This document shows positions 18,753 through 27,676 of a DNA stretch of 64,000 nt, in pieces. The translations under genes and the position numbers were made by a program. The stretch comes from Rhodomicrobium sp. Az07 (GTDB lineage: Bacteria; Pseudomonadota; Alphaproteobacteria; Rhizobiales; Rhodomicrobiaceae), in NCBI RefSeq assembly GCF_018619475.1, contig NZ_JAHFZG010000003.1, positions 1 through 64,000 of the forward strand, in the 5' to 3' direction. The notes under the pieces were generated by a model. It saw only the letters and a program-made list of their open reading frames with translations. It did not search any database and was not told the origin of the DNA. The first letter of the stretch is position 1. Each line of letters begins with the position of its first letter.

Positions 18753-20972
18753 TCATCCCGCCTGCAACAGCCGCATGGCCTCGTCGCGCTCGAACAGCGC
18801 GAGGCAGGTGCGCGCGGCCAATCCCTGGTCCGACTTGAGGTTCGGATCGCGGCCCAGCAAGTAACGGACGGCGGTCGCCGCGCGTTCGATCAGCGGCGCG
18901 GCCTCGGGCCAGCCCGCGATGCGGAAGCCGGGATCGCCGCTCTGCTTCGCGCCCAGCACCTCGCCGCCGCCGCGAAGTCGCAAATCCTCCTCCGCGATCA
19001 CGAAGCCGTCGTCCACCTGCCGCAAGATGTCGAGCCGCGATTTCGCCGTCTCGGATAGCGGCCCCTTGTAAAGCAGGATGCACGACGATTGTGCCGAGCC
19101 GCGCCCCACGCGCCCGCGTAGCTGGTGCAATTGCGCGAGGCCGAACATCTCCGCGTTCTCGACGATCATCACGGTCGCGTTCGGCACGTTCACGCCCACC
19201 TCGATGACGGTGGTGGCAACAAGGATCGACGTTTCGCGCGCGGTGAAAGCGGCAATCGCGGCGTCCTTCTCCGCGCCGGAGAGCTTGCCATGCACGAGGC
19301 CGACGCGCTCGCCGAAGATCTGGCGCAGATGCGCGGCGCGCTCGGTCACGGCGGTCATGTCGCGGGCGGTTTCGCTTTCGACGGCGGGACACACCCAATA
19401 GACCTGCGCGCCTTCGCCGAGCGCGCGATGCAGGCCCTCGATCACATCCTCCATGCGATCCTGCGGCACGGCGCGGGTGATGACGGGTTTGCGGCCCGCG
19501 GGCTTTTCGGCGAGTTGCGACACGTCGAGGTCGCCGTGCAGCGACAATTGGAGCGTGCGCGGGATCGGCGTCGCGGTCATCACGAGAATATCGGCGTCGC
19601 CCGCGCGCGCCTTTTCCTGCAACGCAAGCCGCTGCGCCACGCCGAAGCGGTGCTGTTCGTCCACGATCGCGAGGCCGAAATCGCGGAAAACCACATCGGG
19701 TTGAAACAGCGCATGAGTGCCGCAGATCGCGCGGATTTCGCCGCTCGCGAGCTTGCCGAGAAGCCGCCCGCGCGTGCGGCCTTGTTCGCGGCCCGAGAGA
19801 TAGCCGAGCGGAATGCCTGCCGCCTCGCAGAGCGGCGTCAGCGTTTCGAGATGCTGACGGGCGAGAACGTCGGTCGGCGCCATCAGTGCAACCTGCGCCC
19901 CCGCTTCCACGGCGTTCGCCATCGCCAGCGCCGCGACGACCGTCTTGCCCGAGCCGACATCGCCTTGCAGCAGCCGCAGCATGCGCCGCGACGACGCCAT
20001 GTCGGCCTTGATTTCGGCGAGCGCGGTTTCCTGCGACCGCGTCAGCGCGAAGGGCAGGGATGCGCGCATCTTCGCTGCGAGACTGCCGTCGCCGACGAGC
20101 GAGCGCCCGGCGAGCTGGCGGTGGCTACGGCGCACCAGCGCGATGGCGAGTTGCGCGCTCGACACCTCGTCACAGGCGAGCCGTTCGCGCGCCTTGTGCC
20201 ACAGCGCGAGGTCGGCGTGGCTTTGCGGGCGGTGCAACGTTATGAGCGCGTCGCGGAAACCCGGCCAGCCCTGCGCCTCGACAAGGGCGGGGTCGAGCCA
20301 TTCCGGGAAGTCGGGCAGTTTCGCGAGCGCGTCGCCGATGACGCGATAGAGAAATTTCTGCGTGAGGCCGAGCGTCAGCGGGTAGACCGGCTCGATGGCG
20401 GGCAACCGATGGCGCTCGTTCGGCGCGAGCACGTAATCCGGGTGCGTCATTTGCAGGCGCGCGCCGTGGCGTTCGACGCGACCTGAAACGAGGCGCGGCT
20501 CGCCGAGCGGAAGCAGGCGCTTGATCGCCGCGCGGTCGCCGTGGAAATAGACGATGTCGAGCGCGCCGCTTTCGTCCTCGCACACGATGCGCACGGGCGC
20601 GCGCGGTGCCGAGCGCGGCGGCGCGCTGTGCTTCACCGGCGTCACGACGAGCGTGACGATGCCGCCGGGGAGCGTTTCACCGACCGATGGCGTGAGCCTG
20701 CGGTCGAGCGTGCCGGTGGGCAGATGCCAAAGGAGATCGATCACGCGCGGCGGCGTCAGCGGCTTCGCGAGCAGCTTCGTCAAAAGCTCCGCGCCGCGCG
20801 GGCCGAGTCCCTTGAGGCTCGTCAGCGGCGCCTGCAGCGCGGCCGCATCGGTGCCATCTCGCGGGCGGTCTGTGTCCGGGGAAGCCATGCGTTCCAGAAA
20901 TGTGGGCTTGGGCGCGCCCTGCCAAGGAACCGGGGCTTCAAACAACGCCATTTGCGACTGCGATTCGCTCAT
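18753..20972 (-). CDS. recG: ATP-dependent DNA helicase RecG
   Basis: This branch-migrating superfamily 2 helicase reverses stalled forks and processes recombination intermediates. From ATG 20972 it has 739 residues: an N-terminal wedge/OB domain, then Walker A LLQGDVGSGKTVVA, motif II IVDEQHRFGV, motif III VMTATPIPRTLQ and motif VI QLRGRVGRG. The C-terminal wording RLRGGGEVLGAKQSGDPGFR is typical of RecG and separates it from Mfd. The frame is open to 21029. It is convergent with the GyrI-like gene after 19 nt and divergent from the FkbM gene. Confidence 0.96.
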   Translation of the reverse strand: MSESQSQMALFEAPVPWQGAPKPTFLERMASPDTDRPRDGTDAAALQAPLTSLKGLGPRGAELLTKLLAKPLTPPRVIDLLWHLPTGTLDRRLTPSVGETLPGGIVTLVVTPVKHSAPPRSAPRAPVRIVCEDESGALDIVYFHGDRAAIKRLLPLGEPRLVSGRVERHGARLQMTHPDYVLAPNERHRLPAIEPVYPLTLGLTQKFLYRVIGDALAKLPDFPEWLDPALVEAQGWPGFRDALITLHRPQSHADLALWHKARERLACDEVSSAQLAIALVRRSHRQLAGRSLVGDGSLAAKMRASLPFALTRSQETALAEIKADMASSRRMLRLLQGDVGSGKTVVAALAMANAVEAGAQVALMAPTDVLARQHLETLTPLCEAAGIPLGYLSGREQGRTRGRLLGKLASGEIRAICGTHALFQPDVVFRDFGLAIVDEQHRFGVAQRLALQEKARAGDADILVMTATPIPRTLQLSLHGDLDVSQLAEKPAGRKPVITRAVPQDRMEDVIEGLHRALGEGAQVYWVCPAVESETARDMTAVTERAAHLRQIFGERVGLVHGKLSGAEKDAAIAAFTARETSILVATTVIEVGVNVPNATVMIVENAEMFGLAQLHQLRGRVGRGSAQSSCILLYKGPLSETAKSRLDILRQVDDGFVIAEEDLRLRGGGEVLGAKQSGDPGFRIAGWPEAAPLIERAATAVRYLLGRDPNLKSDQGLAARTCLALFERDEAMRLLQAG

Positions 20973-21139
20973 GCTCGCGAGTTTGGGCGCAGCGCGCCGC
21001 CCGCGCAATCCGGGCGGCGATTTTTGCACCGCGCCTTGCAGGTGCGGATCTTTTTGTCTCCCGGTGTTGCGGTAGCAACCTTGACCTTGTCCGGCTTTGT
21101 CGGTTGGGTGCGGGCTTGGGAGCGCTTTAGGGGATTGTC

Positions 21140-21958
21140 ATGACCGAATTGCCTTTTGGGACGTATGTAAAAGATACACATTGGAAAATGCATTTTCAAA
21201 AAATCGCGGGGAATAAATCTCTACCTGGCTGGCTTCGGCGGTACCTCAAGTCCTATCCAGCCTCAATTGTGGCAGACGTCGAACTCGATGGAGTGAAATT
21301 TCGCTGCTTCCCCGGCCAGAACCATCACGACAAGCTCATATTTCTTGGAACCTTGTTTTCGTTAGAACGAGAAGAATTCGAGTTCATGACGACTAAGGTA
21401 AAAAGCGCGGAATATGTTGTCGACATCGGAGCCAATACAGGTACGATTTGTATCCCGCTTTCGTTCAAGATGCCATCGCTGAAGCGTATCCTCGCCATCG
21501 AGCCAGATCCGCTGACTTTGCAGAGGCTTCGATTTAACCTAGCAATCAATGGAATTTCGAATATTTCGGTCGTTCCGTGCGCCGTGGCGGATCGCGAAGG
21601 AGTTACGCGCCTTTGGAGGAGCAGGAAGGAAAATCTCGGGCAAAATTCTCTCCTCGATCCCAAACGTGACTCCAAGCATTACGTCGATATAGAAACAAAG
21701 ACGCTGACGAGCATTCTCGCGGAGCATGACGTTCCGCGGATCGATATTCTGAAAATTGATGTCGAAGGATTCGAAGATCGGGCGCTTATGCCCTTTTTTA
21801 GGTCCAGCACGCGTGCTGTGTGGCCGAAGGCAGTCGTTATCGAGCATAAATCACAAGGTGAGTGGGCGGAAGATTGCATGGCCTTCATGATCGAGAATGG
21901 CTATTCGTTAGACGGGAAGAACGGGCAAAATTCGTTCCTGTCTCTTTCTGATGCCTGA
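21140..21958 (+). CDS. FkbM-family methyltransferase
   Basis: This SAM-dependent methyltransferase has 272 residues. Motif I is VVDIGANTGTICIPLSF, the acidic motif II is ILAIEPDPLTLQRL, and IDILKIDVEGFEDRAL is the hallmark of FkbM enzymes, which O-methylate sugars or polyketides. It is more A+T-rich than its neighbours: the 60 bases from 21181 are 45% G+C, while the 60 from 22561 in mfd are 73%. It interrupts the usual recG/sdhE/mfd neighbourhood. The acceptor is unknown and may be a surface glycan. Confidence 0.88.
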   Translation: MTELPFGTYVKDTHWKMHFQKIAGNKSLPGWLRRYLKSYPASIVADVELDGVKFRCFPGQNHHDKLIFLGTLFSLEREEFEFMTTKVKSAEYVVDIGANTGTICIPLSFKMPSLKRILAIEPDPLTLQRLRFNLAINGISNISVVPCAVADREGVTRLWRSRKENLGQNSLLDPKRDSKHYVDIETKTLTSILAEHDVPRIDILKIDVEGFEDRALMPFFRSSTRAVWPKAVVIEHKSQGEWAEDCMAFMIENGYSLDGKNGQNSFLSLSDA

Positions 21959-22102
21959 GATCCCCGGTGATGAACCGGATGAAATAGCCGTTGGCTTTGT
22001 TGGCGGAAAGTGTGAAAGCCGGGGTATGAATGCGCCCGCTTGGCGACTATATTGCGAGCAACGGCGCGCCCGCGCGCCATCGCGTATTATACAGGGTTTT
22101 TC

Positions 22103-22354
22103 ATGGACGGGCTTGAGCTGAGGCGCAAGCGCGCGGTTTATCGCGCGCTTCATCGCGGCACGAAGGAACTGGATCTCATTCTCGGGCGCTATGCGGAGGC
22201 GCGTGTGCCGGTCATGGACGAGGTGCAACTTGCGTCCTTCGAGACGGTGCTCGCCGCTCAAGACCCGGATGTGGACCTCTGGATCAGGAAGGGCGACGCG
22301 CCGGGCGAACTCTCGGCCATCGTCGCCGAAATTCGCGATTTCTACAGGCTCTGA
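22103..22354 (+). CDS. sdhE: Succinate dehydrogenase assembly factor 2 (SdhE)
   Basis: This 83-residue member of the SdhE/SDHAF2 (DUF339) family helps attach FAD covalently to the flavoprotein subunit of succinate dehydrogenase. It has RRKRAVYRALHRGTKELDLILG, where the RGxxE motif is the functional core. ATG 22103 (MDGLELRRKR) is chosen over the open frame from 22040. Its place between recG and mfd is common in alphaproteobacteria. Confidence 0.93.
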   Translation: MDGLELRRKRAVYRALHRGTKELDLILGRYAEARVPVMDEVQLASFETVLAAQDPDVDLWIRKGDAPGELSAIVAEIRDFYRL

Positions 22355-22363
22355 CGCTTCGCA

Positions 22364-22404
22364 ATGATCCGCAAAAGGGAACGCCGGTTTGCGATAAGGA
22401 TCAT
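22364..22404 (+). terminator. Bulged hairpin after sdhE
   Basis: ATGATCC (22364-22370) and GCAAA (22371-22375) pair with TTTGC (22388-22392) and GGATCAT (22398-22404), leaving a 5-nt bulge. It begins 9 nt after the sdhE stop. There is no T-tail, so a terminator role is only possible. Confidence 0.3.
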
Positions 22405-22491
22405 GCTCAAATAAATACGGCGCTCGCTCGATTCCCTCGACGGCGAAAACGCTCAACATCTCCAACGCGGCGGCCCGGGGCCGCACACATC

Positions 22492-25400
22492 ATGCCAGGC
22501 GAAACCGATATATTGGACAAGAAGGCGGCGGGAAAGCCCACCGCGCTCGACAGGCTCGCGGGCGGAGAGGGCGCGATCCTCGCCTCCGGTGTGCCCGAGG
22601 GGCACGACGCGTTCCTGATCGCGGCGATCGCGCGCCGCCTTCCCGCCGACACGGCCTATCAGCAGGCCGTTCTGCACGTCGCGCGCGACGATCACCGCCT
22701 TGCCGAGATCAGGAGCCAACTCGAATTCTTCGCGCCCGGCGCGGATGTGCTCTCTTTTCCGGCGTGGGACTGCGTGCCTTACGACCGCGTTTCGCCCGAC
22801 AGCGACATCGAAGCCCGCCGCATCGCGACGCTGGCGCGTCTTGCGCATGCGAAGGGCGGCAAGCCCGCGATCATCGTGCTGACAACGGTCAACGCGGTGC
22901 TTCAGCGCGTGCCGCCGCTCGCCGCGATGAAGAAGTCCGCCGCGCGGCTCACTGCCGGCGGGCGCGTCTCCATGGAACAGGTGATCGCCCGGCTCGAAGG
23001 CTCGGGCTTCATGCGCACCGGCACCGTGATGGAGCCGGGCGAATACGCCGTGCGCGGCGGCATCCTCGACCTCTACGTGCCGGGGCATGCGCGGCCCGCA
23101 CGTCTCGACTTCTTCGGCGATACGCTGGAGACGATCCGCACCTTCGATCCCGTCACGCAGCGCACGCAAGCCGCGCGCGATGGGTTGACGCTGCTGCCCA
23201 TCAGCGAAATTCCCTCGGGCGACGCAGCGGTGAAGATGTTCCGCCAGCGCTATGTCGAGCTGTTCGGGCCGAGCAAGGGCGACGACGCGCTTTACGAGGC
23301 CGTCTCGGCGGGCACGCGCTATCCGGGCGTCGAGCACTGGCTGCCGCTGTTCTACGACAACATGGACACGCTATTCGATTATCTGCCGAACGCTGTCGTG
23401 ACGCTCGATCATCTGGCGCACGATGCAGCCCAGCGCCGCCTCGAAACCATCGCCGATCATTATGAGGCTCGCCGCGAGGGGCTGGAACAGCGCTCCTTCG
23501 GTGCCCCGCCCTACAAACCGCTGAAGCCGGAAGCACTCTATCTCACGGCAGAGGAATGGGACGCGAAGCTTGGCGAACGCAAGGTGCGCCGTTTCGAGCC
23601 GTTCCCGCAGCCGGACGCGAAGGCGCTCGTGCAGATCGACTTCAAGGGCAAGCAGGGACGCAGCTTCGCGCTGGAGCGCGCCGAATCTTCCGACAAGCTC
23701 ATCCCGGCAGTCGCCGATCACATCCGCACGATGCAGAGCCTCGGCAAACGCGCCGTCATCGCCTGCTGGACGAACGGCGCGCGCGAACGCCTCGGCAACA
23801 TGCTCTCGCCCCACGTCTCGCGTATCGAGAAGGTGGCGAGCATCGCGGACGTGCGGAAGGCCGACAAGAGCGCGGTCAGTTTCGCGCTGCTCGGCCTCGA
23901 GTCGGGCTATGAGACGCCCGACCTCGCCATCATCGCCGAACAGGACATCCTCGGCGACCGCCTCATTCGCCGCCGCAAGACCAGGAAGGCGAGCGACGTG
24001 CTGGTCGAGGCGTCGAGCCTTACGCCGGGCGACCTCATGGTGCATGCCGACCACGGCATCGGGCGGTTCATCGGGCTCAAGACCATCGACGCGGCAGGCG
24101 CGCCGCACGACTGCGTGGAACTCGAATATGCGGGCGGCGACAAGCTGTTCCTGCCCATCGAGAACATGGAACTGCTCACCCGCTATGGCTCGGACGAGGG
24201 GACGGCCCAGCTCGACAAGCTCGGCGGCGCGTCCTGGCAGGGCCGCAAGGCAAAGCTCAAGAAACGCATCCGCGCGATGGCGGAGGAACTCATCAAGGTG
24301 GCGGCGCTGCGCGAGATGAAGCCCGCGCCCGTGCTTCAGGTTTCAGACGGAGCCTATAATGAGTTCGTCACGCGCTTTCCCTATGAAGAGACAGACGACC
24401 AGCTCGCAAGCATCGAGGCGGTGGCGGACGATCTCGCCAAGGGTCGCCCGATGGATCGGCTTGTGTGCGGCGATGTCGGCTTCGGCAAGACCGAAGTGGC
24501 GCTCCGCGCGGCCTTCATCGCGGTGATGGAGGGCAAGCAGGTGGCGGTCGTGGTGCCGACGACGCTGCTCGCCCGCCAGCATTATCAGACCTTCGTCAAT
24601 CGCTTCCACGGCTTCCCGGTGAAGATCGCGCAGGCTTCGCGGCTCGTCACAGCGAAAGAGATGGCGCTGATGCGCGAGGGGCTGAAAAGCGGGCAGGTCG
24701 ACATTGTCGTCGGCACGCATGCGCTCCTCGCGAAATCCATCGGCTTCAAGGATCTCGGCCTCCTGATCGTCGACGAGGAGCAGCATTTCGGCGTGGCGCA
24801 CAAGGAGCGGCTGAAGAATTTGCGCGAAGAGGTGCATGTGCTGACCCTCACCGCGACGCCGATCCCGCGCACGCTGCAACTCGCGCTGACGGGCGTGCGC
24901 GAAATGTCGGTGATCGCGACGCCGCCGGTGGATCGCCTCGCGGTGCGCACCTTCATCACGCCGTTCGATCCGGTCACGCTGCGGGAGGCGCTGCTGCGCG
25001 AGCGCTATCGCGGCGGCCAGTGCTTCTATGTCGTGCCGCGCATTTCCGATCTCGACGAGGTGGCCACGTTCCTGCGCGAGCACGTCCCCGAAATCCGTTA
25101 CATGCAGGCGCACGGTCAGATGGCGCCGACGCAACTGGAAGACATCATGTCGGCTTTCTACGACAAGGAATTCGACGTGCTGCTTTCCACGACCATCGTG
25201 GAGTCCGGCCTCGACATTCCGAACGCGAACACGCTGATCGTGCATCGCGCGGACATGTTCGGCCTCGCACAGCTTTACCAGCTTCGCGGGCGCGTCGGCC
25301 GCTCCAAGACGCGCGCCTATGCCATGTTCACCATTCCGCCGAACGGCAAGATCACACCGCAGGCCGAGAAGCGGCTCAAGGTGCTGCATTCGCTCGACAG

Positions 25401-26244
25401 CCTCGGCGCGGGCTTCACGCTGGCGAGCCACGACCTCGACCTTCGCGGCGCGGGCAATCTGCTCGGCGATGAGCAATCCGGCCACATCAAGGAAGTCGGC
25501 TACGAACTTTACCAGTCGATGCTGGAAGAGGCAGTCGCCGCGCTGAAGGCGAATGGCGGCGAGGAGCGCGAGGAAGAAGAGCAGTGGTCGCCGACCATCA
25601 ATGTCGGTCTGCCGGTGCTGATCCCGGAAGCCTACGTGCCCGATCTTCAGGTGCGGCTCGGCCTTTATCGCCGCCTTTCGGGGCTCCATGAGAGCGCCGA
25701 CCTCGAAAATTTCGCCGCCGAGCTTGCCGACCGTTTCGGCCCGCCGCCGGATGAGGTGAAGCACCTTCTGACCGTGGTGCAGATCAAGAATTACTGCCGC
25801 AAGGCGGGCATCGCGCAGGTGGACGCCGGGCCGAAGGGCGCGGTGATCAGCTTCCGCAACAAGAAATTCGCGAACCCGCAAGGGCTGGTGAAATTCATGT
25901 ACGAGCACGGTGCGCAGGTGAAGCTGCAAGTCGATCAGAAGCTCGTCTACAAGGAAGAATGGGACGACGGCGTGGAGCGGCTGCGCGGCGCGCGAGCGCT
26001 GGTGCGGGAGCTAGCGGCCATCGCGAAAGGCGAAGTCGAAACCGCATCCGGCGGAGCGGCAGGCGAGGGGAAAGCCGTCCACGAGATGCGCCTCGCGCTG
26101 CCGAAGAAGCCTGTAACGCCGCCCGCTCCGCCGAAGCATCAGCCGAGGCCGGGCGCGGGCGCGGCGCAGTTCCGCCACGCGGCGGCGGGGAAGGGCGCGC
26201 AGCCGAAGCCGCCATCGAAGGGCGGCAAGCCGCGCTATAATTAG
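22492..26244 (+). CDS. mfd: Transcription-repair coupling factor Mfd
   Basis: Mfd removes RNA polymerase stalled at DNA damage and recruits UvrA. The 1250 residues include the N-terminal UvrB-like module, the RNA-polymerase-interaction region with SLTPGDLMVHADHGIGRF, Walker A CGDVGFGKTEVALRAAF, motif II IVDEEQHFGVAHKERL, motif VI QLYQLRGRVGRSKTRAYA and the TRCF C-terminal domain. It is about 90 residues longer than typical Mfd because of a Pro/Lys/Ala-rich tail (KKPVTPPAPPKHQPRPG). ATG 22492 is the first in frame. Confidence 0.97.
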   Translation: MPGETDILDKKAAGKPTALDRLAGGEGAILASGVPEGHDAFLIAAIARRLPADTAYQQAVLHVARDDHRLAEIRSQLEFFAPGADVLSFPAWDCVPYDRVSPDSDIEARRIATLARLAHAKGGKPAIIVLTTVNAVLQRVPPLAAMKKSAARLTAGGRVSMEQVIARLEGSGFMRTGTVMEPGEYAVRGGILDLYVPGHARPARLDFFGDTLETIRTFDPVTQRTQAARDGLTLLPISEIPSGDAAVKMFRQRYVELFGPSKGDDALYEAVSAGTRYPGVEHWLPLFYDNMDTLFDYLPNAVVTLDHLAHDAAQRRLETIADHYEARREGLEQRSFGAPPYKPLKPEALYLTAEEWDAKLGERKVRRFEPFPQPDAKALVQIDFKGKQGRSFALERAESSDKLIPAVADHIRTMQSLGKRAVIACWTNGARERLGNMLSPHVSRIEKVASIADVRKADKSAVSFALLGLESGYETPDLAIIAEQDILGDRLIRRRKTRKASDVLVEASSLTPGDLMVHADHGIGRFIGLKTIDAAGAPHDCVELEYAGGDKLFLPIENMELLTRYGSDEGTAQLDKLGGASWQGRKAKLKKRIRAMAEELIKVAALREMKPAPVLQVSDGAYNEFVTRFPYEETDDQLASIEAVADDLAKGRPMDRLVCGDVGFGKTEVALRAAFIAVMEGKQVAVVVPTTLLARQHYQTFVNRFHGFPVKIAQASRLVTAKEMALMREGLKSGQVDIVVGTHALLAKSIGFKDLGLLIVDEEQHFGVAHKERLKNLREEVHVLTLTATPIPRTLQLALTGVREMSVIATPPVDRLAVRTFITPFDPVTLREALLRERYRGGQCFYVVPRISDLDEVATFLREHVPEIRYMQAHGQMAPTQLEDIMSAFYDKEFDVLLSTTIVESGLDIPNANTLIVHRADMFGLAQLYQLRGRVGRSKTRAYAMFTIPPNGKITPQAEKRLKVLHSLDSLGAGFTLASHDLDLRGAGNLLGDEQSGHIKEVGYELYQSMLEEAVAALKANGGEEREEEEQWSPTINVGLPVLIPEAYVPDLQVRLGLYRRLSGLHESADLENFAAELADRFGPPPDEVKHLLTVVQIKNYCRKAGIAQVDAGPKGAVISFRNKKFANPQGLVKFMYEHGAQVKLQVDQKLVYKEEWDDGVERLRGARALVRELAAIAKGEVETASGGAAGEGKAVHEMRLALPKKPVTPPAPPKHQPRPGAGAAQFRHAAAGKGAQPKPPSKGGKPRYN

Positions 26245-26321
26245 ATCGGCTATTCAACGCCAGCCATTGCCTGCTCTCGCAATGCGGCTTACCGCCCCAG
26301 AGCGCGGGCAAAATCGTTAGA

Positions 26322-27395
26322 CTACGTCTGGCATCCCTTGCTCTTCATCTTTGTGAATTTGACCCAAAGGCTGCTGCCCAATTCATCGGAACTCGCTGCT
26401 GCTTTTCGCCAAATATTGACACGACGTGGAGCGGAAAGCGCGGCAAAGACTGCTCCGATGAGTTTGCCATAACTTGCCGACCTCAGTCTGCGTGACCAGT
26501 TCTCCATTGTCCCCTTTCGTTGGCTGCGGCGAAGGTAAGAGTAGGCGATATCTTCCTTAATGAAGCCACTAAGCGAGAAAGGCTCAGTTTCATGCAGATC
26601 TAGCCTGAGGCGATGCCTAGCCCCAAGCATTTGAAAGGCCACGGGGGACCAGAGACCTATATGGTTAGGTGGAACGTCAAGCAGACTACCATTCTGCTCG
26701 TTGAACTTAATACGTTTTGGATTTGGGACAGCGATGAACAGTAAACCGCCTTCTCGCAGTAAATACGAAATGCGATCGAAAAGCTCATCTAGGCCGTCCA
26801 TGTGCTCTACGACTTGGAACAAAAAAATTGCGTCAAAACCTTCAACAAGATCGGCATTACGTAAGTCTTCTTGACGGGCGATGTATCCCTTGCTGCGAAG
26901 CGTCCTGATTGCCTCGTTACTGTAATCCAGTGCAGTGATTCCTGTTCTACGAACGTAGGTGTCGACAATCTTGTCGATGAAATAGCCAAATCCAGCACCC
27001 GCTTCCAACACGCGCTCCGCGTGGAATTCTATGGATGACAGCTCTTTGATCGTGCGTTCAAATTCCCATTTTTCGCCAGGATAGCTTGAACGCTCATAAG
27101 CGAGATTATAAAAGGTTGCGTCGCCAGAAACGTATGGGTCCGCGAAGCCGAACCCGCAATCTTCGCATTCACGAACGGCACAATCTCGACCGCCCCAAAG
27201 ATTGCGAATGTGGGTTGCCAGCTCCAAATTACGTTTCGAATTACCCTCACTTAGAATGAAGTGTTGTGCCGCCTGTTCTGCGGACAAACTGAATCGCGTC
27301 GACGTATGCTGGGAAGAGCAAACAGGACACTTCGCCAAGGCAACCACGTTATGATTATCGTTCAAACAATCTACGTCCACCAGATGTCCTCCCAT
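26322..27395 (-). CDS. Class I SAM-dependent methyltransferase with N-terminal zinc-binding motif
   Basis: This protein has about 357 residues. An N-terminal CPVCSS and later CEDCGFGFADP form a likely four-Cys zinc site, followed by the Rossmann-like core: motif I VLEAGAGFGYFID, DYSNEAIRTL, FDAIFLFQVVEHMDGLDELF and GGLLFIAVPNP. Such CxxC-plus-methyltransferase proteins are common in glycan loci. The start is uncertain: ATG 27395 is the first close to the conserved part, and the frame runs open to 27530. It is A+T-rich (48% G+C in the 60 bases from 26341) compared with mfd, consistent with transfer. Confidence 0.82.
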   Translation of the reverse strand: MGGHLVDVDCLNDNHNVVALAKCPVCSSQHTSTRFSLSAEQAAQHFILSEGNSKRNLELATHIRNLWGGRDCAVRECEDCGFGFADPYVSGDATFYNLAYERSSYPGEKWEFERTIKELSSIEFHAERVLEAGAGFGYFIDKIVDTYVRRTGITALDYSNEAIRTLRSKGYIARQEDLRNADLVEGFDAIFLFQVVEHMDGLDELFDRISYLLREGGLLFIAVPNPKRIKFNEQNGSLLDVPPNHIGLWSPVAFQMLGARHRLRLDLHETEPFSLSGFIKEDIAYSYLRRSQRKGTMENWSRRLRSASYGKLIGAVFAALSAPRRVNIWRKAAASSDELGSSLWVKFTKMKSKGCQT

Positions 27396-27598
27396 CGAGA
27401 TCAATAAATTGCTTTTCTTTATGAATCGTATCGCCTTGGTAATTATATGGAAATCCCCGCCAAGCCAAGAGAAAGTTCCACAACTTGTGGCCATCCCCAG
27501 TAAGTGCAACGACATGAATCTCAGCAACAACGCGCAAGTAACTGCCTCAAAGCGTGTGCCTGGCTCCTGTCTTGGGCCGCCCGATGTCCCGCCAGCAC

Positions 27599-27631
27599 AA
27601 AAAAAAGGCGCCTCGCCGAAGCGAAGCGCCT
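27599..27631 (-). terminator. Intrinsic terminator of the liv operon
   Basis: On the minus strand AGGCGC and its partner GCGCCT (27631-27626 with 27611-27606) enclose a second short pair around TTCG, followed by eight T (the A-run 27599-27606 on the plus strand). It lies 46 nt after the livK stop and is the clearest terminator in the window. Confidence 0.85.
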
Positions 27632-27676
27632 AATTGTCGTGGCGGCCGTTGACCGCGACGTTTGAAGCTCGAAATC

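Noticed and set aside
24343-25929. Minus-strand open frame of 528 codons inside mfd
   Set aside because: It lies fully within the helicase domains of mfd, which are intact on the plus strand. The composition is shadow-like.
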